From Ammoniphilus sp. CFH 90114 (lineage in GTDB: Bacteria; Bacillota; Bacilli; Aneurinibacillales; RAOX-1), in contig NZ_SDLI01000002.1 in the NCBI RefSeq assembly GCF_004123195.1, forward strand, positions 270,913-334,912: DNA of 64,000 bases. Direction: 5' to 3'. Shown in pieces: positions 7,075 through 16,976 of the stretch. Position 1 is the stretch's first letter. Each line of letters starts with the position of its first letter. A program made the translations under genes and the position numbers. Below the pieces are notes generated by a model. It searched no databases, was not told the origin of the DNA, and saw only the letters and a list, made by a program, of their open reading frames with translations.

Positions 7075-9695
7075 TATTCAGCGAAATTACTCCTTACTTT
7101 GAAAAAAATTACTCTGTACAACTGAATAACCACAAGAGGAATGAAAGACAAAATATAAATGGTTGCAAACTGTGCTGCATTCAGATTAGCAATTTCAAAT
7201 ACACTCATCAGCGGTGGGAAAAGTAAAACCAAGTGCAGCAGTACGACTCCAATGATGACAGCATACCATAGATATGGATTCGAGAAGACACCGATATTTA
7301 ATAACGTCTGGCTACTTCTTGAGTTGAAACCGTGAAATAATCTTGCTAAGCATAAGGTGGAGAAGGCCATGGTACTTGCCACCATCGTGTCTCCGGTCGA
7401 TAAACCCATGTGAAAAGCAATTAAGGTTGAGATGGCGATGATGACACCTTCAACTGAAACCCGTTTCGCAAAGGTTTTATTTAAAAGAGGGATGTTAATA
7501 TCTCTAGGCTTTTCCTTCATTATCTGTTTATTATGAGGCTCAAGTCCGATGGCTATAGCAGGCAAACTGTCGGTAAGAAGGTTAATAAATAGTAAATGTA
7601 CGGCAGCAAAGGGAACAGGCAAAGCTAATAAGGATGCGTAAAGAACAGACAAAACCCCACCCATATTTCCAGCTAATAAGAACTTAATGGAATTCTGAAT
7701 GTTGGCGTAGATGCTTCTTCCATTAGAGATCGCTTTTACAATGGTAGAAAAGTTATCATCCGTTAGAACCATAGACGATGCCTCTTTCGCAACTTCTGTC
7801 CCTGTGATCCCCATGGCGATTCCAATGTCAGCTTGTTTCAAAGCAGGTCCATCATTGACACCGTCTCCCGTCATCGCAACGACATTCCCTTTTTCCTGCC
7901 AAGCTCTTACAATCCTAATCTTATGTTCTGGAGAAACCCTTGCATAAACGGAGAGAGAAGCTACCTTTTCTTGAAGTTCATGATCACTCCATTTCTCCAT
8001 TTCAGAGCCCTCTACTGCTTCTGAGTCATCTTTAAGAATACCTATCTGCTTAGCAATGGCAGATGCTGTAATCTTATGATCTCCGGTAATCATAACCGGC
8101 TTAATGCCTGCTTCAATACAAGAAGCTACAGCTGCTGCGGATTCAGCTCTTGGGGGATCCATCATGGAAATTAAACCTACAAACGTTAAGTCCTTCTCAT
8201 CTACAAAACCTATGGTTGTGCCTTCGTCTACTTCTTTATAGGCAAACCCAAGAACCCGAAGACCGCTCATCGAAAAATCACGATTTACATTCTCTATTTC
8301 TTGTCGATGTTTTTCGGTAAAATCTATAATGCCATCCGAAGTTTCTATCCTCGCTACTCGTTGTAAAAGGACGTCCAATGCGCCTTTTGTAACCATCAAG
8401 GTCTGACCTTCATAATGGTTGACTGTACTCATCATTTTGCGATCAGAGTCAAAAGGCAATTCTCCGAGCCTTGGGTATTCTTCCCTGATCATCAGTTCAT
8501 CTAATTGGTATTCTTCACCTAGATCTACCAGCGCGATTTCTGTTGGATCTCCGATCTCCTTTTTATCGATGGTCACGGAATCATTACATAGTAGAGACAT
8601 GAATAGAATTCTTTTTTCAATTGGATTCTCTAAATGTAATTGGTCATGTTCCATGACCTTTTGATTCACATAGAGTTTTTGAACCGTCATCTTGTTTTGA
8701 GTCAACGTACCTGTTTTATCAGAACAAATCACGGATATACTTCCTAAACTTTCTACAGCATGCAGCTTTCGGATAATGGCATTTTCTTTCGCCATCTTCT
8801 GGGTTCCAAAAGCTAATACAATGGTCACAATGGAGCTTAATGCCTCCGGAATGGCTGCTACGGCTAATGCCACGGCAAACATAAACGAATCAGCAATCTC
8901 GTTTCCTCTTAGGATATCTAATATGAAAATAAGGATCGCAATAGCAATGATAATACCCGCAAGTTTTTTTCCAAATTGATCAAGACTTGCCTGAAGCGGT
9001 GTCTTTTTCTCCTTGGCTGAGTCTAACAAATTGGCAATCTTCCCAATCTCTGTCTTCATGCCAGTGTTTGTCACAACGACAACACCACGTCCATAGGTAA
9101 CAAAGCTGCCAGAAAAAACCATATTCTTTTTATCACCAATAGGAACATCCTTCTCAACTATGGGGTCAACGTCCTTCTCGACACTTAGGGACTCGCCTGT
9201 TAGGGAGCTTTCATTAATTTGCAAACTGTGATTCTCTAGTATTCTCCCATCTGCACTTACAAAATCACCTGCATCAAGAAAAAGGATATCGCCGACCAAC
9301 AGTTCCCTAGAAGGGATCTCAACCTTCTGACCGTCTCTTACGACCTTTGCCGTTGGAGAAGAAAGGGCTTTTAAACTATTTAAGCTTTGTTCTGCTTTCA
9401 GATGCTGAACCGTTCCTAGAATGGAGTTCAGGATGATAACGACCAAGATGACAATCGTACTCTCAAACTTTCCTAAAAAAGCTGAAATAATAGCTGCTGC
9501 AATTAAAATAATGACCAAAAAGTCCTTAAACTGTTCGAAAAAGACTCTAATTGCTGTTTTTCTTTTCCCTTCAGCCAATTCATTATATCCGTATTGATCT
9601 CGACGTTTCTCTATATCTTCTGATACTAAACCTTTTTCCGTAACGTTCAGTTCATCTAACACGTCTCTTGATGTTTTCATAAAAAAACCACTCAT
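7074..9695 (-). CDS. P-type cation ATPase, calcium-transporter type
   Basis: An 873-residue P-type ATPase of the type II (Ca/Na) group that pumps cations across the plasma membrane. It has TGES in the actuator domain near residue 166. The phosphorylated Asp is in DKTGTLTQNKM near residue 326, and the hinge reads MTGDGVNDGPALKQADIG. The M4 motif reads AAIPEALSS instead of the PEGLP common in SERCA-type calcium pumps, so the ion is likely Ca2+ but not proven. ATG 9695 is chosen because AAAGGAGGGG lies nine bases before it, while an earlier in-frame start lacks one. It stands alone between convergent and divergent neighbours. Confidence 0.88.
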   Translation of the reverse strand: MSGFFMKTSRDVLDELNVTEKGLVSEDIEKRRDQYGYNELAEGKRKTAIRVFFEQFKDFLVIILIAAAIISAFLGKFESTIVILVVIILNSILGTVQHLKAEQSLNSLKALSSPTAKVVRDGQKVEIPSRELLVGDILFLDAGDFVSADGRILENHSLQINESSLTGESLSVEKDVDPIVEKDVPIGDKKNMVFSGSFVTYGRGVVVVTNTGMKTEIGKIANLLDSAKEKKTPLQASLDQFGKKLAGIIIAIAILIFILDILRGNEIADSFMFAVALAVAAIPEALSSIVTIVLAFGTQKMAKENAIIRKLHAVESLGSISVICSDKTGTLTQNKMTVQKLYVNQKVMEHDQLHLENPIEKRILFMSLLCNDSVTIDKKEIGDPTEIALVDLGEEYQLDELMIREEYPRLGELPFDSDRKMMSTVNHYEGQTLMVTKGALDVLLQRVARIETSDGIIDFTEKHRQEIENVNRDFSMSGLRVLGFAYKEVDEGTTIGFVDEKDLTFVGLISMMDPPRAESAAAVASCIEAGIKPVMITGDHKITASAIAKQIGILKDDSEAVEGSEMEKWSDHELQEKVASLSVYARVSPEHKIRIVRAWQEKGNVVAMTGDGVNDGPALKQADIGIAMGITGTEVAKEASSMVLTDDNFSTIVKAISNGRSIYANIQNSIKFLLAGNMGGVLSVLYASLLALPVPFAAVHLLFINLLTDSLPAIAIGLEPHNKQIMKEKPRDINIPLLNKTFAKRVSVEGVIIAISTLIAFHMGLSTGDTMVASTMAFSTLCLARLFHGFNSRSSQTLLNIGVFSNPYLWYAVIIGVVLLHLVLLFPPLMSVFEIANLNAAQFATIYILSFIPLVVIQLYRVIFFKVRSNFAE

Positions 9696-9888
9696 TAGAA
9701 AAATCCCCTCCTTTATCAGTGCCTCTAGTATGTTCAAACGCTATACTTTTATCGATTATCACCATTTTACCTACAGCAAAGTTATTTTTATATATGATTT
9801 TACTGATCTTTTTAAAAACTTTGTTAAACTTTTTAAAAGTAGGACCAATTTACTAGTTTGCAACAAAACTAGCACTTGCAACTGCAGG

Positions 9889-9929
9889 AATAATATTCCT
9901 TGACAGGAAATATATAAGTTAAGTATCAT
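9889..9929 (+). promoter_or_regulatory. Promoter with operator-like palindrome for the MarR/RND operon
   Basis: TTGACA at 9900-9905 and TATCAT at 9924-9929 are 18 bases apart. The -35 is embedded in an inverted repeat (TTCCT-TGAC-AGGAA, extending to ATATT...AAATAT), a likely site for autorepression by the MarR protein encoded next. Confidence 0.6.
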
Positions 9930-9980
9930 TTATTTTGTGTTTGAAAATATTCGGCAAGCGAAATGTAATGAGGAGGAATA

Positions 9981-10454
9981 ATGGATCGTCTACAGGAGAT
10001 AGGGAAACTTCTCGTAAAGGGAAATAACGACTTTTTCGCTCTAATGACCATGGAGTTATCGAAGTATGGAATCACGCTTCCCCAGGCTGTGGTCCTTGGT
10101 ACCATTAAGGACAAACCTATGACCATTGGAGAAATTAGTAAGACCATAGATCTATCCTATAGTACAGTATCAGGAATAGTAGATCGGTTAGAACGTAATG
10201 GACTTGTGATCCGTAAACGTGATCACCAGGACCGCCGCGTCGTATGGGTCTCCTTAACAGATCAAATGGAATGTTTAGAGAAGAAATGCCCTATATTTAA
10301 TGAAGGTTTTTTTCTGAATTTTTTAGTAGGAGATTTGAGAGAAGTAGATTCCAAGCAGTTGGATTCTTTGTATGATTCGCTTCAATTGGTCAATCAACTC
10401 CTAGAAAAAAAACTCAAGAGTATTCAAGAAAAGAGAGGGAGTGAAGTGGTGTGA
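9981..10454 (+). CDS. MarR-family regulator of the RND operon
   Basis: A 157-residue winged-helix DNA-binding protein. The recognition region reads MTIGEISKTIDLSYSTVSGIVDRLERNGLV, followed by the wing KRDHQDRRVVWVSLTD typical of MarR. These regulators usually repress their own operon and release DNA on binding small aromatic ligands. The start ATG 9981 has GAGGAGG upstream, and its stop overlaps the start of the RND pump gene by four bases, so the two are translationally coupled. The palindrome over the -35 upstream is the likely operator. Confidence 0.88.
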   Translation: MDRLQEIGKLLVKGNNDFFALMTMELSKYGITLPQAVVLGTIKDKPMTIGEISKTIDLSYSTVSGIVDRLERNGLVIRKRDHQDRRVVWVSLTDQMECLEKKCPIFNEGFFLNFLVGDLREVDSKQLDSLYDSLQLVNQLLEKKLKSIQEKRGSEVV

Positions 10455-13400
10455 ATTTATCTGAGTTCTCCATCCGTCGTCCAGTCACGGTTTGGATGAT
10501 CCTCATCGCTATGATTATTTTTGGATTAATCTCCATTCCTAAGATGGCGGTTGATCTCTACCCGGAACTTAATGTACCGGTAGCAGTAGTCGTGACGAGC
10601 GTTGACGGAGGTACACCTGCCGAAGTAGAAAAACTGGTGACGAAACCAATAGAAGAAGCGTTAGGTTCCGTGGAGGGAGTCGATCAGATTTCTTCTAATT
10701 CGGTTGAGGGTGCCTCACAAGTTATTGTTCAATTTAAGTGGGGGAAAGATTTAGATCAAGCTACCTTAGATATGAGGGATAAAGTGGATCAAGTACGGGG
10801 AATGCTACCCGACTCTGCGAAAGCTCCATTGATCCTAAAGCTCGATCCCAATAGCCAACCTATTATCATTGTTGCCTTGAATGGGGACAAGGATTTAACA
10901 GAGTTAAAAGGCTATGCTGATGATGTCATTAAGCCTCGATTAGAAAGGGTAGGAGGAGTGGCATCTCTTTCTGTGACAGGGGGAAGAGATCGAGTGGTGG
11001 ATGTGCAACTTGATCCTGCCAAGTTACAAACCTACGGTATTACGCTTGATCAGGTACGAATGGCCTTATCTGCAACCAATCTTTCCGGAGCCTCTGGTTC
11101 AGTAAGGCAAGGGGACAGTAAACTTAATATTCGAGTTCAGGGAGAATTTGCGCAGATTGCTGACTTTGGACTTACTCCCATCCCTGTTGCTGGTGGAAGC
11201 ATCTTATTAAAGGACATTGCAACGATCGAAGATACATACAAGCAAATGACACAAAAGGGTTACTTTAATGGTGAACCCACTCTTGGTTTAATGGTAACTA
11301 AGGCGTCAGGAGGTAATACGGTATCCATAGCCAAGGATGTCATTGAGGAGATAGAAAACCTGAAGGCCAATCTACCATCAGGTATGAACCTTACGGTCGT
11401 AATGGATAACTCCAAGTATATCAGCGACTCTATTTTTACTGTGGCGGAGCATGCGTTATTAGGGGGCGGTTTTGCCGTTCTCATTCTATATCTGTTCCTA
11501 AATAGTGTTCGATCTACACTTGTTGTATCCATTGTCTTACCTATTTCTGTTATTGCTACATTCTCTCTCATGTATTTTACAGGACAGACCATTAACTTAA
11601 TCTCCTTGAGTGGTTTGTTACTAGGTTTGGGTTCCTTAGTAGACTTTGCCGTTGTCATTCTTGAAAATATATTTAGGCAACGTCAACAAGGAAAGAGTAT
11701 GCTGCAAGCAGCAAAAGAGGGGTCTAAGCAGGTAGGGAATGCGGTTATGGCCTCTGCATTAGCTCAGATTGTAGTATTCCTTCCTATCATTTTTGTAGAA
11801 GGCTTAGCAGCAGAGCTATTTGGTCCGCTTGCGTTAACCGTTATTTTCTCCCACATAGCAGCTCTTGTTGTTTCTATTATGCTTGTTCCTATGCTGAGTT
11901 CTCGTATGTTAAAGAAAATACCGGATGAGCACGTCTATCGAAGTGGTACATATCGTGGCATAAACATAGCGGTCTGGTTTAATATCGGATTTGAAAAGTT
12001 AGTGGATATTTATTCTAAACTACTTCGTTGGTCTTTAAGCCACCGCAAATCTGTACTATCCCTAACGATTGCGATGTTTATTGGTGCAGGGGCATTGGTT
12101 CCTATGGTTGGGATGGAATTTATTCCAAAGATGGACCAAGGAATGCTCACGATAACGGCAAAATTACCTCCAGGTACGCTTATAGACGAGACCGAAAAGG
12201 TATCAAAGCAAATCGAAAAAGTCGTAATGGATGTACCAGAATTTGATATGTTATTCAGCTCAGTCGGTGGCGGAGCTTCAGGTCCCATTGGCGGTGCGGC
12301 TTCAAGTAATAAACTTGAAATGTATATGTTCCTCGTAGATTTAGCACAGAGAGAGCGCTCTTCAGAAGAAGTAGTCAACGAGCTTAGAGGAAACCTGAGT
12401 TCCATTGCTGGGGTAGAAATCGTAGTTAAAGAAATGTCTGGAATGGACACGGGTGCACCAATCCAAGTCAGTCTTCGTGGTGATGATTTGGCCGTGTTGG
12501 AAGACATAAGCCAAATTATTGCGGGTGAAATCAGAGAGGTTCAAGGTGCTGTCAATGTAGAAACCTCTCTGGATGCTAAACAACAGGAATTCCAGGTTCG
12601 TGTTGATCCACAGCTAGCGAGCTTGTACGGATTGAATACTTCACAAATTCTGGGTGTGGTACGCACAGCCTTCGATGGGCAAAAAGCGACAACCTATCGC
12701 ACAGGGGAAGACGAAATCGACGTAAGAATTAAGCTTCCAGCCGAATACACAGAAGATATTGGTTACTTAGAGCGCCTTCGCATTACCACCCCAGGAGGGG
12801 CGAATATACCTTTGACTTCGGTAGCTACGCTGATTAAAGAAGATGTTCCACAAACGATTAAGCGTGCGAATCAGACAAAAGAGGTACAGATTTCCGGTGA
12901 TATTTTTGGTCGTGACTTGGGCTCCATTATGAGGGACGTGCAGGCAAAGATAGACCAAATTCAACTTCCTGAAGGTTACTTTGTTCAAGTTGGAGGGCAG
13001 AGTGAGGATATGGCAGAATCCTTCACTAGCTTGGGCTTAGCGATGCTTCTTTCCATTGTCCTCGTTTATATGGTCATGGCTGCTCAGTTTGAGTCTCTTT
13101 TAAGCCCATTTATCATCATGTTCTCGATTCCTCCTACCTTTATTGGGGTCGTAGCGGGTCTTCTTATCATGGATACCCCTCTTAGTGTCATGGCGTTAAT
13201 CGGTTATATCTTACTCATTGGTATCGTTGTGAACAACGCAATCGTGTTAATTGATTTCGTAGATCAATTAAGAGGAGAAGGAGTAGAGCGAAACGAGGCG
13301 ATTTTAAAAGCTGGACCTATTCGTTTGCGTCCTATTCTGATGACAACCCTATCTACGATCTTGGCGATTTTGCCATTAGCCTTCGGGGGAGGATCGGGGA

Positions 13401-13570
13401 ATGAAGGTCAGGCGCCGATGGCCATCGTCGTAGCCTTTGGGTTAAGTTTTTCAACAGTGATTACTTTAATCCTCATTCCTGTCGTCTATACGTTATTTGA
13501 TGATATGAAACAAAAGCTGAAGAACCGCAAAACAAAGAAAACAAGTCCGGAACCAAGTGTTCAGGCTTAG
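10451..13570 (+). CDS. RND-family efflux transporter (SwrC/AcrB type)
   Basis: A 1039-residue inner-membrane exporter of the HAE1/RND superfamily. It has the usual twofold design: a first helix with a FSIRRPVTVWMI start, a large outside domain, a six-helix block, then the same again from about residue 530. Conserved pieces include SGLLLGLGSLVDFAVVILENIFR, the counterpart of the AcrB helix 4 proton relay with Asp, and GIVVNNAIVLIDF in helix 10. RND pumps in Gram-positives such as SwrC export lipopeptides or hydrophobic drugs. GTG start is coupled to the MarR gene. The adaptor gene follows 15 bases later. Confidence 0.92.
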   Translation: MNLSEFSIRRPVTVWMILIAMIIFGLISIPKMAVDLYPELNVPVAVVVTSVDGGTPAEVEKLVTKPIEEALGSVEGVDQISSNSVEGASQVIVQFKWGKDLDQATLDMRDKVDQVRGMLPDSAKAPLILKLDPNSQPIIIVALNGDKDLTELKGYADDVIKPRLERVGGVASLSVTGGRDRVVDVQLDPAKLQTYGITLDQVRMALSATNLSGASGSVRQGDSKLNIRVQGEFAQIADFGLTPIPVAGGSILLKDIATIEDTYKQMTQKGYFNGEPTLGLMVTKASGGNTVSIAKDVIEEIENLKANLPSGMNLTVVMDNSKYISDSIFTVAEHALLGGGFAVLILYLFLNSVRSTLVVSIVLPISVIATFSLMYFTGQTINLISLSGLLLGLGSLVDFAVVILENIFRQRQQGKSMLQAAKEGSKQVGNAVMASALAQIVVFLPIIFVEGLAAELFGPLALTVIFSHIAALVVSIMLVPMLSSRMLKKIPDEHVYRSGTYRGINIAVWFNIGFEKLVDIYSKLLRWSLSHRKSVLSLTIAMFIGAGALVPMVGMEFIPKMDQGMLTITAKLPPGTLIDETEKVSKQIEKVVMDVPEFDMLFSSVGGGASGPIGGAASSNKLEMYMFLVDLAQRERSSEEVVNELRGNLSSIAGVEIVVKEMSGMDTGAPIQVSLRGDDLAVLEDISQIIAGEIREVQGAVNVETSLDAKQQEFQVRVDPQLASLYGLNTSQILGVVRTAFDGQKATTYRTGEDEIDVRIKLPAEYTEDIGYLERLRITTPGGANIPLTSVATLIKEDVPQTIKRANQTKEVQISGDIFGRDLGSIMRDVQAKIDQIQLPEGYFVQVGGQSEDMAESFTSLGLAMLLSIVLVYMVMAAQFESLLSPFIIMFSIPPTFIGVVAGLLIMDTPLSVMALIGYILLIGIVVNNAIVLIDFVDQLRGEGVERNEAILKAGPIRLRPILMTTLSTILAILPLAFGGGSGNEGQAPMAIVVAFGLSFSTVITLILIPVVYTLFDDMKQKLKNRKTKKTSPEPSVQA

Positions 13571-13584
13571 AAGGGAAGGAATAG

Positions 13585-14898
13585 ATGAAGACAAACCGAT
13601 ATATTTTGATCTCAATACTAGCTTTCTCCGTGACCTTATCAGCTTGTACAAAAGCTGAGCCTGTCATACAATCGGCAGAAGAACAAGTTGTTCCGGTTCA
13701 AGTAGAAAAGGTATCGGAGGGAACGATTGAGGAACGAGCATCCATTACGGGAAAACTATCCCCAGATGAAGCCGTGGACGTGTCACCTAAAGTCTCTGGT
13801 AAAATCCAGAAGATTAACGTTTCTCTTGGACAGTTTGTTCAACAAGGAGAGGTTCTGTTCACCTTAGATCAAACGGATCTTGCCAACAGCGTAAAACAGG
13901 CAGAAGCCGCTTATCGATTAAGCTTAGCCAATCTAAAACAAGCAGAAAGCGGTGCTGTACAAGGAATTGACCAGGCCGAGTCTTCGGTGATTCAATATCA
14001 AAATGCCATTACTCAAGCACAGAATGCAGTGACACAGCAAGAGCAGGCTCTACAGGATGCGACTATGGCTGAGCAACGTACAAGACAGTTGCATACGGCA
14101 GGAGCAGTACCCAACTCGGAGCTAGAGAGAGTCGAAACGGCATTGAAAAATGCACAGATAGGCTTAGCAAATGCACAGACCTCTTTGGAAAACGCGAAGT
14201 TGTCTTATGATAACGCAAAGAAAAATCTTGAGCATGCTAAAAATAAAAATGGTGTTCAAGTGACTAAAGCATCTGTTGATCAAGCACGAGTTGCTTTAGA
14301 AAATGCGCAAAGCCAATTGGTTAACGCAACCGTAACGGCTCCTATTACAGGTATCGTTTCCATCGTTCACGGTTCAACGGGACAGATCGTCGGGCCGCAA
14401 TCCCCTGTAGTCAGTATGGCCCGTATGGATCCGGTTAAGGTGAAAACGAATGTTTCGGAACAGGAATTAACTCAAATTCAAGTAGGAAGTAATGTGAACG
14501 TAGAAATACCAACCTTAAATAAACAGTTAGAAGCAAAAGTGACAGCCGTCAGCCCCATTATGAATAATGATGTAAAAGCCTATCCGGTTGAGATTAGCAT
14601 CCCTAATTCGAACCTGGAATTGAAAGCGGACATGGTCGTACACGTTCGTTTTGGTTCCGGTAGCGGTGAAAAATTAACCCTTATCCCACGTAAAGCGTTG
14701 GTTGAGGAACAAGGAAAGAGATTTGTTTATAAGTTAGAGGAAAACAAAGCAATGAAAGTGGAAGTCACGACAGGAACAGAAACAAGCGAACAAGTGGAAA
14801 TCAAAGAAGGTCTCCATGCTGGAGATCAAGTGGTCGTAAAAGGCCAAACCCTTTTAGTTGATGGTGTAAAAGTGGATGTTCAGGAAAATACCCAATAA
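13585..14898 (+). CDS. RND efflux adaptor lipoprotein (HlyD/MFP family)
   Basis: A 437-residue membrane-fusion protein. A lipoprotein signal ends in LSAC at about residue 21. Then come a biotinyl-lipoyl half (KVSGKIQKINVSLGQFVQQGEVLF) and a long coiled-coil hairpin rich in Ala/Gln/Asn at about residues 110-235. The second lipoyl half (VTAPITGIVSIVHGSTGQIV) and beta-barrel domains to the C-terminus follow. It would be anchored on the outer face of the membrane and work with the RND pump encoded just before it. Adaptor genes more often precede the pump. A terminator follows. Confidence 0.9.
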   Translation: MKTNRYILISILAFSVTLSACTKAEPVIQSAEEQVVPVQVEKVSEGTIEERASITGKLSPDEAVDVSPKVSGKIQKINVSLGQFVQQGEVLFTLDQTDLANSVKQAEAAYRLSLANLKQAESGAVQGIDQAESSVIQYQNAITQAQNAVTQQEQALQDATMAEQRTRQLHTAGAVPNSELERVETALKNAQIGLANAQTSLENAKLSYDNAKKNLEHAKNKNGVQVTKASVDQARVALENAQSQLVNATVTAPITGIVSIVHGSTGQIVGPQSPVVSMARMDPVKVKTNVSEQELTQIQVGSNVNVEIPTLNKQLEAKVTAVSPIMNNDVKAYPVEISIPNSNLELKADMVVHVRFGSGSGEKLTLIPRKALVEEQGKRFVYKLEENKAMKVEVTTGTETSEQVEIKEGLHAGDQVVVKGQTLLVDGVKVDVQENTQ

Positions 14899-14918
14899 GT
14901 CATCGTTGCTTATATTTA

Positions 14919-14950
14919 AAGGACTTCTTTTCGAAGAAGTCCATTTTTGT
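14919..14950 (+). terminator. Terminator of the MarR-RND-adaptor operon
   Basis: GGACTTCTT and AAGAAGTCC pair around the TTCG tetraloop, followed by ATTTTTG. Confidence 0.88.
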
Positions 14951-15120
14951 TTTATAAATATGTAAAAAAGATGAATTACTGGTGATGAAGGGTTTTAATA
15001 TGCTATATTTATAGAGTAAATTGATGGAATACATGTATATAATTTGATATTGTTAAAAGTTTTATATGAAAGCATTACTTATGCCAATCCGTTTTAATGT
15101 TGGCCTTAAGGAGTATAATT

Positions 15121-16821
15121 GTGATAAGTTATATGATCATTAATGCAGCCCTTTTTTTGTCTATGGTATTTATCATTCATTATTATATTTGTAAGGAACC
15201 TGTTTTCAGAGATTCTCCACTAAAATCGAGAGTAGTTCTTGGCTTTAGTTTTGGATTTGTGAGTGTCGTTCTCATGTTTTTCCGCTTTCAGCTAGAGAGT
15301 GGATTAGTAGACCTTAGGCACCTTCCTATTTTATTAGCTGCTTTCTATGGGGGATGGGCTTCCGCTTTTCCTGCTTGGATCTTAGCGTCTATGGGAAGAT
15401 TCTCTTTGACCGAACCACTTGGTGATTACTCTATACCCATCTTGATTCTCGGGCTGGATGCCCTCATTGGGGTCATTCTTCCGCCCCTGATAAGGTCTTA
15501 CCGTTTCAGCTGGTACATTACGCTGGTTGCTACTGTGTTGATTTTGCTTTTCATCCTTCCAGACGTTTTAACGATCCATCGTTTTGATTTTTGGATTGTT
15601 TACGCTGGTGCTGCGTTCCTAGGAGGAGCTGTTGCTTTTCATCTTATTGAATCCTTGCGAGGGTCACAGCAAACCCTGATGAAGCTTAAGAAGTCTCAAG
15701 AGGATATGGAGAAGACCGTTCACGATTTACATGAAGCGAAGGAACAGCTTGAATCTTATATTACTCATAATGCAGATGGAATTGTGATTCTAGATCGTGA
15801 TGAACGAATTATAAAAATCAATCCCGCTTTTGAGAAAATGTCAGGATGGAGGGCAGGGGAAGTGTTGGGGAGGAAGACCCTTCCATGGATTCCTGCTGAA
15901 TATCAAGAAGAGGCTTCCCGGTTTCGCAGACAGACGAAGACCAATGGATCCGTCATTGGATATGAAGCCGTCCGATTGCGAAAGAATGGGGAGCCATTTC
16001 ACGTGAGTATATCTGTCTCCACAATATATGACCGGAACGGCCACGTTATTGGATTTTCAGGTGTGTATAGAGATATTACAGAACAAAAGAAAACCGACGA
16101 GTTCTTGCGAAATACAGAAAAATTATCTCTTGTTGGAGAGCTGGCAGCAGGAATCGCACATGAATTAAGGAACCCTCTGACTACATTAAAGGGTTTCATC
16201 CATTTGATTAAGAAGGATAATCCTTCTTCTTATCTTGGTATTATGGATGATGAATTGGATCGGATCGAAGCTATTACGAATGAATTATTATATTTGGCAA
16301 AACCGCTAGCAGCGGAGAGAAAGACGGTCCCTATCAGGGAGATACTAGAACAGGTCACACTTCTGCTTACTCCTCAAGCCATACTTCATAATATCCAACT
16401 GGAGGCAGAGATCGATGAAGAACTTCCTATGATTACATGTAATGTAAACCAGATCAAACAGGTCTTCATTAATCTTATGAAAAATGCGATCGAAGCCATG
16501 CCGAGCGGAGGAGTGATTAGGCTGAGAGTGCAATCCCAGGGGGAAGCATTCGTTTTAGTTTCCGTAATAGATAACGGCATGGGAATTCCCGAAGAGCGAA
16601 TGGAAAAACTAGGTCAGCCATTCTATAGTTTAAAGGAAAAAGGAACGGGTTTGGGTCTTACGATTTGTAAAAAGATTGTACAAGAGCATAATGGGGATCT
16701 CTCGTTTGAAAGTGAGATGGGAAAAGGGACGACGGTTTATGTGGTATTACCATATTGCAACGATGGTTCTGTAAATATCTCAAAAGCGAGCAACCCTCCT
16801 TTGTTGCAATATTCAAAGTGA
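15121..16821 (+). CDS. Membrane sensor histidine kinase with PAS domain
   Basis: A 566-residue sensor kinase. The first 185 residues hold six or so membrane helices of the 5TMR-LYT type (LPILLAAFYGGWASAFPAWILASMGRF). A short coiled coil follows, then a PAS domain (ADGIVILDRDERIIKINPAFEKMSGW) with its PAC tail, and a HisKA domain with the phospho-acceptor in ELAAGIAHELRNPLTTLKGF. An HATPase domain ends it (NLMKNAIEAM, VIDNGMGIP, GTGLGLTICKKIV). GTG 15121 is chosen because AAGGAG lies seven bases before it. It has no response regulator next to it, like the sporulation-type orphan kinases of Bacillus. The signal is unknown. Confidence 0.85.
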   Translation: MISYMIINAALFLSMVFIIHYYICKEPVFRDSPLKSRVVLGFSFGFVSVVLMFFRFQLESGLVDLRHLPILLAAFYGGWASAFPAWILASMGRFSLTEPLGDYSIPILILGLDALIGVILPPLIRSYRFSWYITLVATVLILLFILPDVLTIHRFDFWIVYAGAAFLGGAVAFHLIESLRGSQQTLMKLKKSQEDMEKTVHDLHEAKEQLESYITHNADGIVILDRDERIIKINPAFEKMSGWRAGEVLGRKTLPWIPAEYQEEASRFRRQTKTNGSVIGYEAVRLRKNGEPFHVSISVSTIYDRNGHVIGFSGVYRDITEQKKTDEFLRNTEKLSLVGELAAGIAHELRNPLTTLKGFIHLIKKDNPSSYLGIMDDELDRIEAITNELLYLAKPLAAERKTVPIREILEQVTLLLTPQAILHNIQLEAEIDEELPMITCNVNQIKQVFINLMKNAIEAMPSGGVIRLRVQSQGEAFVLVSVIDNGMGIPEERMEKLGQPFYSLKEKGTGLGLTICKKIVQEHNGDLSFESEMGKGTTVYVVLPYCNDGSVNISKASNPPLLQYSK

Positions 16822-16845
16822 AACATACAAATTTGATGAGCAATT

Positions 16846-16882
16846 AAAAGAACCCAGTATACTACTACTAGGTTCTTTTTTC
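16846..16882 (+). terminator. Terminator of the sensor kinase gene
   Basis: AAGAACC and GGTTCTT pair around a 16-base loop, followed by TTTTTTCT. Confidence 0.75.
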
Positions 16883-16895
16883 TACCCCTCCCTTG

Positions 16896-16936
16896 AAAAA
16901 AAAGGACTTCCCACAAAATTGAGAAGTCCTTTTTGA
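16896..16936. terminator. Bidirectional terminator before mqo
   Basis: AAAAAGGACTTC and GAAGTCCTTTTT pair across a 12-base loop with A and T runs on both sides. It ends the leftward mqo transcript. Confidence 0.8.
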
Positions 16937-16976
16937 ATACAATGGAAGAATTTCTGATAATAATAAATCTATGATA

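Noticed and set aside
11260..11658. 132-codon antisense frame inside the RND pump gene
   Set aside because: It mirrors the codon bias of a conserved pump gene and has no ribosome site. The same applies to 12010-12507, 30989-31399, 38390-38803 and 49360-49737.
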